Source: Tissierella creatinini (GTDB lineage: Bacteria > Bacillota > Clostridia > Tissierellales > Tissierellaceae). Taken from it: 64,000 bases of DNA. The DNA is taken from the NCBI GenBank assembly GCA_005046945.1, contig SUSS01000004.1, positions 1-64,000 on the forward strand. Reading direction: 5' to 3'. Position numbers and translations under genes: made by a program. The notes beneath the pieces were generated by a model. The model had not been told where the DNA came from. It did no database searches and saw only the letters and a list, made by a program, of their open reading frames with translations. This document shows, piece by piece, positions 1-8,192 of the stretch (the stretch's first letter is position 1; each line of letters opens with the position of its first letter).

Positions 1-200
1 TTGCTAGTGGGTTTATAGTTAATTGGTGTTATATCTTTATCAGTTTCAGCTTTATTAATCCATTGATATATGGTGGTTCTAGGGACTCCTAATTCATCAG
101 AAAGACTTGTAATTGTTTCATTTGTAGGTTCTTCAAGTCTTTTAAGTACTGAGGCTTTGAACTCTCTAGTATAACTTGTTTTCTTTCTAGTTGTAGACAT
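1..200 (-). CDS. IS3-type transposase OrfA, N-terminal part (partial)
   Basis: The visible product, about 66 residues, starts with a basic stretch (MSTTRKKTSYTREFKASVL). A helix-turn-helix follows with the pattern LSDELGVPRTTIYQWINKA, typical of the small DNA-binding OrfA subunit of IS3-family transposases, which binds the element ends. The ATG at 200 has an AAGGAG ribosome binding site 7 bases upstream. The gene runs off the left edge, so whether the element is intact cannot be judged. Family assignment rests on the HTH pattern only. Confidence 0.65.
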   Translation of the reverse strand, partial: MSTTRKKTSYTREFKASVLKRLEEPTNETITSLSDELGVPRTTIYQWINKAETDKDITPINYKPTS

Positions 201-273
201 AATCATTCTCCTTAGGTTATTGTCGTATATCTATTATATACTATTTTTTCTCTACGACAACTATCCTACCACA
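1..273 (-). mobile_element. Right part of an IS3-type insertion sequence (runs off the window)
   Basis: The element holds the start of an orfA-like transposase gene read leftward and a terminal region. Ahead of the gene, on the minus strand, lie a TTGTCG -35 (255-260) and a TATAAT -10 (233-238) 16 bp apart. An imperfect inverted repeat sits around TTGTCGT (220-226) and ACGACAA (254-260). The junction with recombinase coding sequence falls near 273, where the element would end in CA as IS3-family ends do. The exact terminus is inferred, because the other end lies outside the window. Confidence 0.6.
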
Positions 274-391
274 TAGGGTTACCGAATACGATGAGCAACT
301 TATCAGGCGGCTGATCGAAAAGGTCACTGTATACGAGGACAAATTCACTGTGGAATTTAAGTCTGGCGTAACGGTGGATGTTGATGAATAA
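272..391 (+). pseudogene. C-terminal remnant of a large serine recombinase
   Basis: One open frame encodes HRVTEYDEQLIRRLIEKVTV followed by YEDKFTVEFKSGV and ends at TAA. This closely resembles the C-terminal tail of the large serine site-specific recombinases carried by clostridial integrative elements. Only about 39 codons remain; everything upstream is replaced by the IS end. I infer that the IS inserted into, or later deleted into, the recombinase gene of an older integrated element. The remnant is not functional. Confidence 0.7.
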
Positions 392-404
392 GCAAAAAAC
401 AATC

Positions 405-441
405 AAGGCACTCTACGGAAATCATTACGTAGGGTGCCTTT
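405..441 (+). terminator. Rho-independent terminator after the recombinase remnant
   Basis: Two 13-base arms (AAGGCACTCTACG at 405-417 and CGTAGGGTGCCTT at 428-440) pair with one mismatch around a 10-base loop and are followed by T-rich sequence. It lies 13 bp behind the recombinase stop codon, consistent with being that gene's original terminator. Confidence 0.75.
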
Positions 442-468
442 GTTTATGCAAATAATGATAAGCTTTAT

Positions 469-1404
469 TTATCGAGGATATTTTTTAGCTAAATCATCTT
501 CTTCGGCTTTCCAACGTTCTTCAATTTTCTTAAGATATTGTTGGCTTTCATTTGAATAAGTGCCTCGCATCCATGTAATGTCATCAAATATTCCCTGTCC
601 CCAGCTAACATCAATGAGCATTTCGGAATGATATGTTGATTCGCTGGTGCATCTTGATAAATTATCGTTCCCGTTTATATTCAAAATAGTATAAGGGTAC
701 TGGTGTTGCAATATTATATTATTCGATTGTAAATCATCATCTGATATATCTGAATCCCAACATAGTAACAAAAACTGAACACTATTAAATCTAAATACAT
801 AGGAGAAGCTCAATTTTATAAAATCTTGACGTGGATTTTCACTTCTAAGTTTGATTTCGCCTGTTTCGTAATTTATGTTTTCAATAATACTATTTGACAA
901 AAATGCAGGATTTTTGCACCACTTAATTTTGTTATTACCAAAAATAAAATCTGGTGCTGGCGAAGTATTAATAGCAAGACCAGCTAATACTGTGATATTT
1001 CTTAATGGTGTGGCAATATCTTTATTCATCAAAAAATTCAGTATGTCTTCTGTAAAAAATGAAGAATCATCTTTCTGTGAACGTAGATCATTAAATGCAT
1101 ATTTTAAGAGCATTTTTTGGATCATAGCATAATTGTACTCAAAATCTACAGTGTCATTTTTTTCGTATTTCTGAACGAAATATTTAGTAATCAGTGCTTT
1201 TGCGTACGAATCAATATAAGAAATCTTATTATTGTTACAATTTGCACATACATCTTTGATCATTGGATCTCCAAGATGAACTTTTCCTCTAATACTATCA
1301 ATAGTAGCAAAACACTCTGGAAAAAGGTCAAGTATAGCGCAGGAAATAATATGTTCTCTTGTTCCCTTTGCTTCTTGCCCACAATAAGCACAGATCACTT
1401 GCAT
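469..1404 (-). CDS. HNH-type endonuclease-like protein, orphan
   Basis: The 311-residue product has a Cys-x2-Cys pair at residues 5 and 8, a REHII motif around residues 16-20, and a second Cys-x2-Cys followed by NNNK at 53-60. This is the layout of zinc-stabilised HNH/His-Me-finger nucleases. The remaining 250 residues match nothing I recognise. The gene has no operon partner and sits between a mobile-element scar and a repeat block, which fits accessory cargo or a stand-alone defence gene, but that is inference. GTG at 1405-1407 directly before the ATG is an alternative start; neither has an ideally spaced Shine-Dalgarno. Confidence 0.5.
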   Translation of the reverse strand: MQVICAYCGQEAKGTREHIISCAILDLFPECFATIDSIRGKVHLGDPMIKDVCANCNNNKISYIDSYAKALITKYFVQKYEKNDTVDFEYNYAMIQKMLLKYAFNDLRSQKDDSSFFTEDILNFLMNKDIATPLRNITVLAGLAINTSPAPDFIFGNNKIKWCKNPAFLSNSIIENINYETGEIKLRSENPRQDFIKLSFSYVFRFNSVQFLLLCWDSDISDDDLQSNNIILQHQYPYTILNINGNDNLSRCTSESTYHSEMLIDVSWGQGIFDDITWMRGTYSNESQQYLKKIEERWKAEEDDLAKKYPR

Positions 1405-1415
1405 CACCCTTTCTT

Positions 1416-1532
1416 ACATCCAACTCGACCACACAACCTCAAAAAAGTCCGAAAAAACATCCAACCTGACCACTCACGACCCCTGACATCTAACCCGACC
1501 ACTCGCGGGGCACTGACATCTAACCTGACCAC
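1416..1532. repeat. Four imperfect copies of a 17-bp unit
   Basis: The unit ACATCYAACYYGACCAC occurs at 1416-1432, 1457-1473, 1486-1502 and 1516-1532, with start-to-start spacings of 41, 29 and 30 bp. Read on the minus strand it is GTGGTCRRGTTRGATGT. Regularly spaced short repeats of this kind resemble the multiple transposase-binding sites at the ends of IS21-family elements, so this may be an orphan IS end. No istA or istB gene is visible. Minus-strand frames through the block stay open only because of the repeats. Confidence 0.6.
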
Positions 1533-1655
1533 TTGACTATCAAATGCTGCCTTAACTGACTTGTTTCCTTGAACCAATAAAATCATGGTTTTCACACAAT
1601 GGGTTTTACACCCATGTGTGCTAAAAGCATTGATATATAAGGGTTTTCAGCTAAA

Positions 1656-3029
1656 TCAATCTTTTACCCTTGACATCATTACCACGCACTCAACGTGTGC
1701 TGTTCTAGGGAACATATCCATAATTTTAGCCTTTTCTACCTCATAGCCCCTCTCCATAAACACCTTTAAATCCCTTGCTAGGGTAACCGGATTACATGAT
1801 ACGTATACAAAGGTTTCTGGGTTAAAGTCTATAATCTTATCAATAGCTTTTGGATTAATTCCTTCTCTTGGTGGGTCTATTACTATTAGGTCAGGTCTTT
1901 CAGTTAAGTCATCTACAGCCTTTAGCACATCACCTGCTATGAATTCTACATTATCCAGACCATTTAACTTAGCATTTTCCTTGGCCATTTCAACTGCTTC
2001 TTCAACTATTTCAATGCCTATTACTTTCTTGGCTACAGGCGCCATTATCTGAGCTATAGTTCCTGTGCCTGAGTAAAGGTCAAATACTATTTTATCATCT
2101 ATATCCCCAGCAAAGTCTCTAGCAATTGAATAAAGCTTTTCAGCACCTATGGAATTAGTTTGAAAGAAGCAAAATGGTGAGACCTTGAATTTAAGTCCAA
2201 GTACATCTTCCATAATATAGTCTCTTCCATATAAGAGCATTAATTTATCAGCCTTAACCACATCTCCTAAGCCATCGTTTATGGTATGAAGAATACCTTT
2301 TAAGCTTCCTTCTAACTCTAACTTGTTGAGCATTTCTACAAATTCTTCATTAAAGACAGAAGAATTTTCTTTATATGCACTAGTAGTTACAAGGTTTACG
2401 AGAACTTCTCCTGTAGTTGCAGCTCTTCTAACTACTAGATGTCTTAATACCCCTTCATGCTTTCTTGTATTATAGAAATTGACTTCTTTATTTGTAAAAT
2501 ACTCTTTTACAGCTTCTCTTATAATTGTAAAATCATTATTAACTATGTTGCAATTATCTGTATTTACTACTTCATAGAACCTTCCCTTCATATGAAGTCC
2601 AAGGGCTAAAGGACCATCCTTTTCTTCATCTCCAAAGGTATATTCCATCTTATTTCTATACCCTCTAACAATAGGGCTCGGCTCTATTCCCAATATATTT
2701 ATATCTAAGCCTTCTTTTTCGAATAGGCTTTTTACTTGTCCTTCCTTTAGCTTTAGCTCATTTTCATATGCTAGAGTCTGATATGTACAACCTCCACATA
2801 CTCCAAAATGAGTACAACCCGACTCAGTCTCCATGTCTGATTTCTCAAGAACCTCCAGAATTTTAGCCTCCATGATTCCCTTTTTCCACTTTGTAGTCCT
2901 TGCTTTTACCTTCTGCCCTTTAATGCCGCCCTTAAATTTGATAGTATTTCCTTCATAAGTGGAAGTCCCCTTATTTGGAAACTCTACATTTTCTATATCT
3001 ATTTCAATTATTTCATTTTTCTTTACCAT
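1656..3029 (-). CDS. rlmD: 23S rRNA (uracil-5)-methyltransferase, RlmD/RumA family
   Basis: The enzyme transfers a methyl group from S-adenosylmethionine to C5 of a uridine in 23S rRNA (U1939 in E. coli). The 457-residue length is normal. An N-terminal TRAM RNA-binding domain covers about residues 1-60. The cysteine cluster CTHFGVCGGC near residues 72-81 ligates a 4Fe-4S cluster. SAM-binding motif FDLYSGTGT lies around residue 316, and the catalytic-cysteine motif SCNPVTLARDL lies near the C terminus. The start has AAAGGA 8 bases upstream. Firmicutes often carry several paralogues (RlmCD, RlmD), so the exact target base is not certain. Confidence 0.9.
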   Translation of the reverse strand: MVKKNEIIEIDIENVEFPNKGTSTYEGNTIKFKGGIKGQKVKARTTKWKKGIMEAKILEVLEKSDMETESGCTHFGVCGGCTYQTLAYENELKLKEGQVKSLFEKEGLDINILGIEPSPIVRGYRNKMEYTFGDEEKDGPLALGLHMKGRFYEVVNTDNCNIVNNDFTIIREAVKEYFTNKEVNFYNTRKHEGVLRHLVVRRAATTGEVLVNLVTTSAYKENSSVFNEEFVEMLNKLELEGSLKGILHTINDGLGDVVKADKLMLLYGRDYIMEDVLGLKFKVSPFCFFQTNSIGAEKLYSIARDFAGDIDDKIVFDLYSGTGTIAQIMAPVAKKVIGIEIVEEAVEMAKENAKLNGLDNVEFIAGDVLKAVDDLTERPDLIVIDPPREGINPKAIDKIIDFNPETFVYVSCNPVTLARDLKVFMERGYEVEKAKIMDMFPRTAHVECVVMMSRVKD

Positions 3030-3160
3030 ATAATTTTCCTTTCTTTACCTTTCAATAGCACTTAAAAAGACTTCTGAATATATATCATCTTATTATACTT
3101 AATAAAAGAAAGATAATCAACTTTAGCAATAATGATCCTATAACATTAGAAAGATTGCTT

Positions 3161-3913
3161 TTAAACAATTAATCTTGTCCAAAAATAAGAAAGGGGCATA
3201 ACCAAAATAAAACCAGGTAACATATTAGCTATTGGGAATGCTTTTATACCACTTATACGAAAACCTGTAGCTAACATTATTATCCCACCCAAAGCAGTAA
3301 AGTCTGCAAGCATAGCCGGAGTAGTCAATGGCATAATAAATTTTGAACTTATAAACAATAATATCAACACTATAAATTGTGATATTGCTATTGTTGCAAC
3401 TAAATATCCTAATGTTGTAGCAAATATACTTGCTGCGAAAAAGTCTAATATTGATTTTGCAAGTAATATAGTATAATCCCCCGTCATTCCCTCTGTTAAT
3501 GCACCAAATACACCCGTTCCGCTTGCACAAAATAATACAACTATACTCACAAACTTTTCCATAAATTCCCCTTGGCTTGATGTTGGTGTAATTCCTGATT
3601 CAGGACTTGAATTAGATTTCTCCTTTACAACAAACAACTTTTCCACAGGATTTTTTACCTTTATAATCGTTTTTTCTATTAAATTTTCCAGTCCTATTAA
3701 TTCTCCTACTGCACTTCCTAATATTAATGCTAAAACCACTGCAGGCAATGAATTCATCTTTATAATTGGACCAATACCCATACTCATTGACGCAACCCCA
3801 AAAATTAATGGTAGAGTCTTACGTAACTTTAATGGTACTCTTTTTCCTAATAATGCTCCTATAGAACCACCAAGCAAAACTGATAAACTATTTATTATAA
3901 CACCTATTGGCAT
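3161..3913 (-). CDS. DUF554 family integral membrane protein
   Basis: This 250-residue, highly hydrophobic protein begins MPIGVIINSLSVLLGG and contains repeated glycine-rich membrane segments (GALLGKRVPLKLRKTLP, GSAVGELIGLE, then about five more helices). It matches the DUF554 (YqgA/YdfK-like) family of inner-membrane proteins, whose transport role is suspected but not established. The ATG at 3913 is chosen because GGAGGTGGTAATATT precedes it; a longer in-frame start lies upstream of that site. A charged, serine-rich cytoplasmic loop sits near residue 100. Confidence 0.75.
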   Translation of the reverse strand: MPIGVIINSLSVLLGGSIGALLGKRVPLKLRKTLPLIFGVASMSMGIGPIIKMNSLPAVVLALILGSAVGELIGLENLIEKTIIKVKNPVEKLFVVKEKSNSSPESGITPTSSQGEFMEKFVSIVVLFCASGTGVFGALTEGMTGDYTILLAKSILDFFAASIFATTLGYLVATIAISQFIVLILLFISSKFIMPLTTPAMLADFTALGGIIMLATGFRISGIKAFPIANMLPGFILVMPLSYFWTRLIV

Positions 3914-3938
3914 AATATTACCACCTCCAAATAGATTC

Positions 3939-3966
3939 AACTAGCCTAATCTTGATTAGGCTAGTT
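3939..3966 (-). terminator. Strong hairpin between the ABC exporter operon and the DUF554 gene
   Basis: Perfect 13-base arms (AACTAGCCTAATC / GATTAGGCTAGTT) enclose a 2-base loop. The hairpin follows the stop of the leftward ABC exporter operon. The sequence after it on the minus strand is not a clean T-tract, so it may attenuate transcription rather than fully terminate it. Confidence 0.55.
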
Positions 3967-3975
3967 GGAATTTTC

Positions 3976-5808
3976 TTAATCCAATTCAATTGTTCCTGCA
4001 TTTAGTGAATAATATCGTCCTTTTTGTGCCATTAACTCGTCATGGTTGCCACGTTCGATTATCTCCCCTTGTTCAAGTACCATAATGGCGTTGGAATCTC
4101 GAACTGTGGACATTCTATGAGCTATTACGAAGGTAGTTCTACCTTCCATAAGCTTATCCATTCCCTCAGATATAAGCTTTTCCGTTCTTGTATCTACTGA
4201 GGAGGTAGCCTCATCTAAAATCAGGATTTCCGGGTCTGCAATGGCTGCTCTTGCTATGGAAAGCAGCTGTCTTTCCCCTTGAGAAAGGTTTTGACCATCT
4301 ACAGTAAGCATCGTATCATAGCCTTGTGGCAAATGCTTAATGAAGTAGTCTGCATTTGCAAGCTTTGCTGCCTCTTCTACCTCTTCATCACTTGCATCTA
4401 ACCTACCATATCTAATGTTATCAGCTACTGTTCCCTCAAATAGGTGAACATCCTGAAGAACGATACTCATAGTGCTTCTTAAGTCAAATTTATTTATTCT
4501 TCTGATATCTACTCCATCATAAAGTATGGCGCCATCGTTGATTTCATAAAATCGATTAATAAGATTGGTTATTGTAGTCTTCCCAGCCCCGGTAGAGCCT
4601 ACGAAGGCAATTTTTTGACCCGGTTTTGCATATAGGTTAATATTTTTTAATACCTGCTTTTCGGCTACATATCCAAAATCTACATCTTTAAATGTAACAT
4701 ATCCTTTTATCGGAATATTCTCGAAGTTTCCATCTGCCTTTGGTACTTTCCAGCAGTGGTTGCCCTTTCCATTACAATCAATGACTAAGCTTACATCTCC
4801 TTCATCCTTTTCTACTTCTTCATCTAGGATGCTAAATATTCTTTCAGCACCGGCAAGTGCGGCAAACAGGGTGTTAAGCTGGTTAGACACCATAGTTATA
4901 GGTCTTGAAATGGTTCTTGTAAATTGTAAGAATGCTGCAATATTACCAACACTAAGTGTATTTTTAATTACTAAAAAGGAGCCTAGCATAGCTATTACAG
5001 AATAGAGAATAAAGGTTAAATTTCCCATAATAGGCATTAGCATTACACCAAATGTAGAAGCTTTGGACGATGACTTTCTAAGCTCATCATTTCTACCCCT
5101 AAAATCTTCAATAGCTCTTTCCTCATAGTTAAACACCTTAACTACTTTTTGCCCCGACATCATTTCCTCGATATATCCATTCATATCTGCAAGTCTTAGC
5201 TGTTGGTTTCTAAAATAATTAGCTGATTTTGAACCTATATACTTTATTATTACAAACATCAGGATTAGCATAATGGCTACTACAAGAGTCAGTATAGGGC
5301 TTATTATAATCATCATTATGAAGGTACCTATTACGGTTACTATGGATACAAGGATTTGAGACACAGCCTGTTCCAATGACTGATTCAACATATCTACGTC
5401 ATTTGTAAAGGTTGACATTAGCTCACCATGGGAATGGGTATCAAAGTAGGAAACAGGCAGCTTTTCCATATGGGCGAACATTTCTTCACGGATTTTGTGA
5501 ATTATCTTCTGAGCTAACCTAGCCATAGTACGATTACCCATGTATTGACCTAAGGCAATTAACAATACAAACCCTGCCATAATAAGTATAAATCTCAAAG
5601 CATCGTTTATGTTTCCACCACTTACAAATACATCTATTATAGGGCTTAACATACCATTTGCAGCTACTTCACCTAAGGACGCGAGGATAATAGATAGTAT
5701 TCCAAATATAAATAATCCCTTATAATATCTATAGTAGCTAAAGAGCCTTAAAAGAGTCATCTTTGGATTTTTGGGTTTAAAAGCTGCTTTATTCTTCTTA
5801 TCCATCAT
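3976..5808 (-). CDS. ABC exporter half-transporter with canonical ATPase site (heterodimer partner 1)
   Basis: The 610-residue protein has a type IV exporter layout: six membrane helices in the first 320 residues, then a nucleotide-binding domain. Walker A is GSTGAGKTT, Walker B ILDEATSSVD with the catalytic Glu, and the H-loop is IAHRMS. Its signature motif is degenerate (LSQGE rather than LSGGQ). With the next gene, whose own catalytic residues are altered, it forms one good and one degenerate ATP site, as in BmrCD/LmrCD and TM287/288 multidrug exporters. An insertion of about 20 residues follows the membrane domain (near residue 350). The gene overlaps the partner by 4 bp. The substrate is unknown; drugs or lipids are likely. 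Confidence 0.9.
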   Translation of the reverse strand: MMDKKNKAAFKPKNPKMTLLRLFSYYRYYKGLFIFGILSIILASLGEVAANGMLSPIIDVFVSGGNINDALRFILIMAGFVLLIALGQYMGNRTMARLAQKIIHKIREEMFAHMEKLPVSYFDTHSHGELMSTFTNDVDMLNQSLEQAVSQILVSIVTVIGTFIMMIIISPILTLVVAIMLILMFVIIKYIGSKSANYFRNQQLRLADMNGYIEEMMSGQKVVKVFNYEERAIEDFRGRNDELRKSSSKASTFGVMLMPIMGNLTFILYSVIAMLGSFLVIKNTLSVGNIAAFLQFTRTISRPITMVSNQLNTLFAALAGAERIFSILDEEVEKDEGDVSLVIDCNGKGNHCWKVPKADGNFENIPIKGYVTFKDVDFGYVAEKQVLKNINLYAKPGQKIAFVGSTGAGKTTITNLINRFYEINDGAILYDGVDIRRINKFDLRSTMSIVLQDVHLFEGTVADNIRYGRLDASDEEVEEAAKLANADYFIKHLPQGYDTMLTVDGQNLSQGERQLLSIARAAIADPEILILDEATSSVDTRTEKLISEGMDKLMEGRTTFVIAHRMSTVRDSNAIMVLEQGEIIERGNHDELMAQKGRYYSLNAGTIELD

Positions 5809-7529
5809 TCTCCAATCACTCCTTTCTGCTGTGATTCATATATTTCCATATAAATAGGTGAATTCTCCATCAATTCATAATGTGACCCCATGGACTCAAT
5901 CTTTCCTTCATGCATAACGATTATCCTGTCTGCATGTTGTATTGATGAAATCCTCTGAGCTATAATAATAGTCGTTACATCTGGCAAATCCACTTTAAAT
6001 GCCTTCTGAATCTTGGCATCAGTAGTCATATCTACAGCACTTGTGGAGTCGTCCAGTATAATGACCTTTGGTGACTTCATAAGAGCACGAGCGATAGTAA
6101 GTCTTTGTTTTTGTCCACCTGAGTAGTTATCACCACTCTGTTCTACTATATGGTCTAGGCCATCATCATAAGCTGATACGAATTCCCAAGCTTGAGCATG
6201 CTTTAACGCTTCTATTATTTCTTCATCAGTAGCTTTTTCATTTCCCCATTTCATATTGGTCCTTATAGTCCCTGAAAACAAGGTATTCTTCTGCAATACA
6301 AATGCCACCTTATCTCTAAGAAACTCTATATCATAATCCTTAACATCTACCCCACCAACCTTAACAGACCCATCTTTTACATCATAAAGCCTAGGTATTA
6401 ATTGAACTAAGGTAGACTTTGATGAGCCAGTGGAACCTATAATTCCCAAGGTCTCTCCTGATTCTATGTTGAAATTAATATTTTTAAGTGTGCATTCAGA
6501 ACTTCCGGGATAGATAAAGCTTACATTATCAAAGCTTATAGTACCATCCTTTATCCCTGTTATCGGATTGATTTTTTCCTTTATTTCAGATTCTGTATCT
6601 AGTACTTCTACTATTCTGGATACAGACGCTGAGCCACGGAGTAGACTCATAAAATACATAGATATCATAATCAAAGACATCAATACCTGAGTAATATATG
6701 TTATGAAGGAAATAAGTTCACCACCGGTCATGGTCCCCAATATAATTTGTTTTCCACCGAACCATAATACTGCAATAATAGTTGAATATACTATTATATT
6801 AAATATAGGCATTAAAAATATGATGTATGAAATAGCTTTTAATGCTACATTCATTAAGCCATCATTTCTCTCCTTAAACTTTTTTTCCTCAAAATCCTGT
6901 CTATTAAAGGATTTTACAACCCTAATGTTAGTAAGGTTTTCTTGGATAACTCCATTTACTCTATCAACTCGACTCTGTAATTTAAAAAATAATGGCCTTG
7001 CTTTACTTAATATTGCAGCTATTGCAATGGCTAATAAAGGCAAGGAGATTAAAAACACCCTAGCTAATGATTTGTTTATTGTAAAGGACATAAACAGAGC
7101 AAAGATCATCATAAATGGAGCCCTGATTGCCATTCTAAGACTCATCATGGTTACCTGTCCTATTGTATTGCAATCATTTGTAAGTCTTGTGATAAGTGAA
7201 GAGACTTGAAAAGTATCTAAATTAGCAAAGGAAAAACCTTGAATCTTTTCAAATACCTTTTGTCTTACTTCAGCAGCAAATCCATATCCGGCACTGGCAC
7301 CAAAAAAGGAACTGGATACCCCCAAGATCATAGCTACAAGTGCAGCTCCTATCATCAATAATCCAACTTTTATGATGTAGTCTATATCCTGATTTGCTAT
7401 ACCAATATCAACGATTTTGGACATAAGATATGGAACGATTATATCTCCTAGAACTTCTAAAATCATAAAAATTGGGCTTAATATAGCATAGGCAAGATAC
7501 TTCTTCATTAGCGGTAATAATTTTTTCAA
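5805..7529 (-). CDS. ABC exporter half-transporter with degenerate ATPase site (heterodimer partner 2)
   Basis: The 574-residue partner has six membrane helices followed by an ATPase domain. Walker B reads ILDDSTSAVD, so the catalytic Glu is Asp, and the switch His is Gln (IIAQRISS). Its signature YSGGQ is canonical and would complete the partner's good site. Walker A is GSTGSSKST, with Ser in place of the usual last Gly. These changes mark the non-hydrolytic half of an asymmetric exporter. It begins with TTG, 5 bases after GGAGGG. It lies between the MarR gene and partner 1, so the three are co-transcribed and probably respond to the pumped compound. Confidence 0.9.
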   Translation of the reverse strand: MKKLLPLMKKYLAYAILSPIFMILEVLGDIIVPYLMSKIVDIGIANQDIDYIIKVGLLMIGAALVAMILGVSSSFFGASAGYGFAAEVRQKVFEKIQGFSFANLDTFQVSSLITRLTNDCNTIGQVTMMSLRMAIRAPFMMIFALFMSFTINKSLARVFLISLPLLAIAIAAILSKARPLFFKLQSRVDRVNGVIQENLTNIRVVKSFNRQDFEEKKFKERNDGLMNVALKAISYIIFLMPIFNIIVYSTIIAVLWFGGKQIILGTMTGGELISFITYITQVLMSLIMISMYFMSLLRGSASVSRIVEVLDTESEIKEKINPITGIKDGTISFDNVSFIYPGSSECTLKNINFNIESGETLGIIGSTGSSKSTLVQLIPRLYDVKDGSVKVGGVDVKDYDIEFLRDKVAFVLQKNTLFSGTIRTNMKWGNEKATDEEIIEALKHAQAWEFVSAYDDGLDHIVEQSGDNYSGGQKQRLTIARALMKSPKVIILDDSTSAVDMTTDAKIQKAFKVDLPDVTTIIIAQRISSIQHADRIIVMHEGKIESMGSHYELMENSPIYMEIYESQQKGVIGE

Positions 7530-7540
7530 CTTAACCCTCC

Positions 7541-7987
7541 TTATCTACTTTCTATATTTTCATTGCTAATCTTTTCTAGATTTGAATTAATCCTCTTTAG
7601 ATATTTATCCAACTCAATTAACTCATCATCCTCAAATCCTATAAAGGTTTCCTTATATACATTAAATATATAACTTTCATAATCCTTAATAAAATTCTCT
7701 CCCTTTTGAGTTACTGCTAATCTGTTATACCTCATATCCGTTTCTAGTGGTATCTGCTCAAGAATATCTTCTTGAATAAGTCTTTTAACAGATTGACTCA
7801 TGGCTCCTTCTGTAAATCTCATCTCCTTAGCTAATTCCTTCTGACTCTTTTCAGGATACTTCTTAACTAGCATAGCAAGATGAAGCAAACCAATTCTTAA
7901 ATCATATTCATTTATTTTTTGCTGCATTAATTGTGCAAGCCTAGTGTTTATCTCTTTAAGCTGCATTGCTACATCCGTTTCAAACAT
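7541..7987 (-). CDS. MarR-family repressor of the ABC exporter operon
   Basis: This is a 148-residue winged-helix regulator. The recognition region (KSQKELAKEMRFTEGAMSQ then SVKRLIQEDILEQ) and wing (ETDMRYNRLAVTQKG) follow the MarR pattern. It is the first gene of a three-gene operon, 11 bp before the exporter pair. Two copies of a palindromic site lie in its promoter, so autorepression released by an exported ligand is the likely circuit. The start has GGAGG 6 bases upstream. Confidence 0.88.
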   Translation of the reverse strand: MFETDVAMQLKEINTRLAQLMQQKINEYDLRIGLLHLAMLVKKYPEKSQKELAKEMRFTEGAMSQSVKRLIQEDILEQIPLETDMRYNRLAVTQKGENFIKDYESYIFNVYKETFIGFEDDELIELDKYLKRINSNLEKISNENIESR

Positions 7988-8002
7988 TTCTTACCTCCAA
8001 TC

Positions 8003-8067
8003 ACTTTAACGTTAAACTAATTTTTGTGCAATACTTTAATGCTAAACTATTTTTATATACTTGTCAA
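8003..8067 (-). promoter_or_regulatory. Promoter with two MarR operators
   Basis: The -35 TTGACA (8062-8067) and -10 TAGCAT (8039-8044) are separated by 17 bp. A 17-bp site occurs twice: ACTTTAACGTTAAACTA at 8003-8019, with a perfect TTTAACGTTAAA core, and ACTTTAATGCTAAACTA at 8033-8049, covering the -10. The centres are 30 bp apart, about three helical turns. That MarR binds here is inferred. Confidence 0.7.
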
Positions 8068-8106
8068 TACATTTGCAACCCTAAAAGCCCATGTTACATA
8101 GAATTA

Positions 8107-8115
8107 TGGTATAAT
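8107..8115 (+). promoter_or_regulatory. Extended -10 promoter for the DUF697-like gene
   Basis: TGGTATAAT forms an extended -10 with no good -35 at 17 bp. It lies about 80 bp before the start codon, just upstream of a palindrome at 8125-8145. Confidence 0.45.
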
Positions 8116-8124
8116 GAGGTGTGA

Positions 8125-8145
8125 AGCAATTGCTATGCAATTGCT
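8125..8145. repeat. Intergenic palindrome of the AATTGCTATGCAATT family
   Basis: AGCAATTGC-TAT-GCAATTGCT has perfect 9-base arms. Related copies lie at 14342-14358 and 27908-27929. All three are intergenic and share an AATTGCTATG(C/T)AATT core. Confidence 0.55.
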
Positions 8146-8192
8146 GCCTGTACTTAGATATTTGCATAAATACAAAAGGAGCTGCATGTTTT

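Noticed and set aside
220-260. TTGTCGT/ACGACAA inverted repeat as a terminator
   Set aside because: It encloses a good promoter (TTGTCG/TATAAT) for the transposase gene and has no T-tract after it, so it belongs to the IS end or its control region.
1404-1595. Minus-strand open frame of 63 codons through the four-copy repeat
   Set aside because: It stays open because of the repeats, its residues are repeat-derived (VVRLDV, VVGLDV), and no ribosome site precedes it.
3225-3530. Minus-strand 101-codon frame within the DUF554 gene
   Set aside because: It is an out-of-frame shadow with Cys/Tyr/Ile-rich composition typical of AT-rich noncoding frames.
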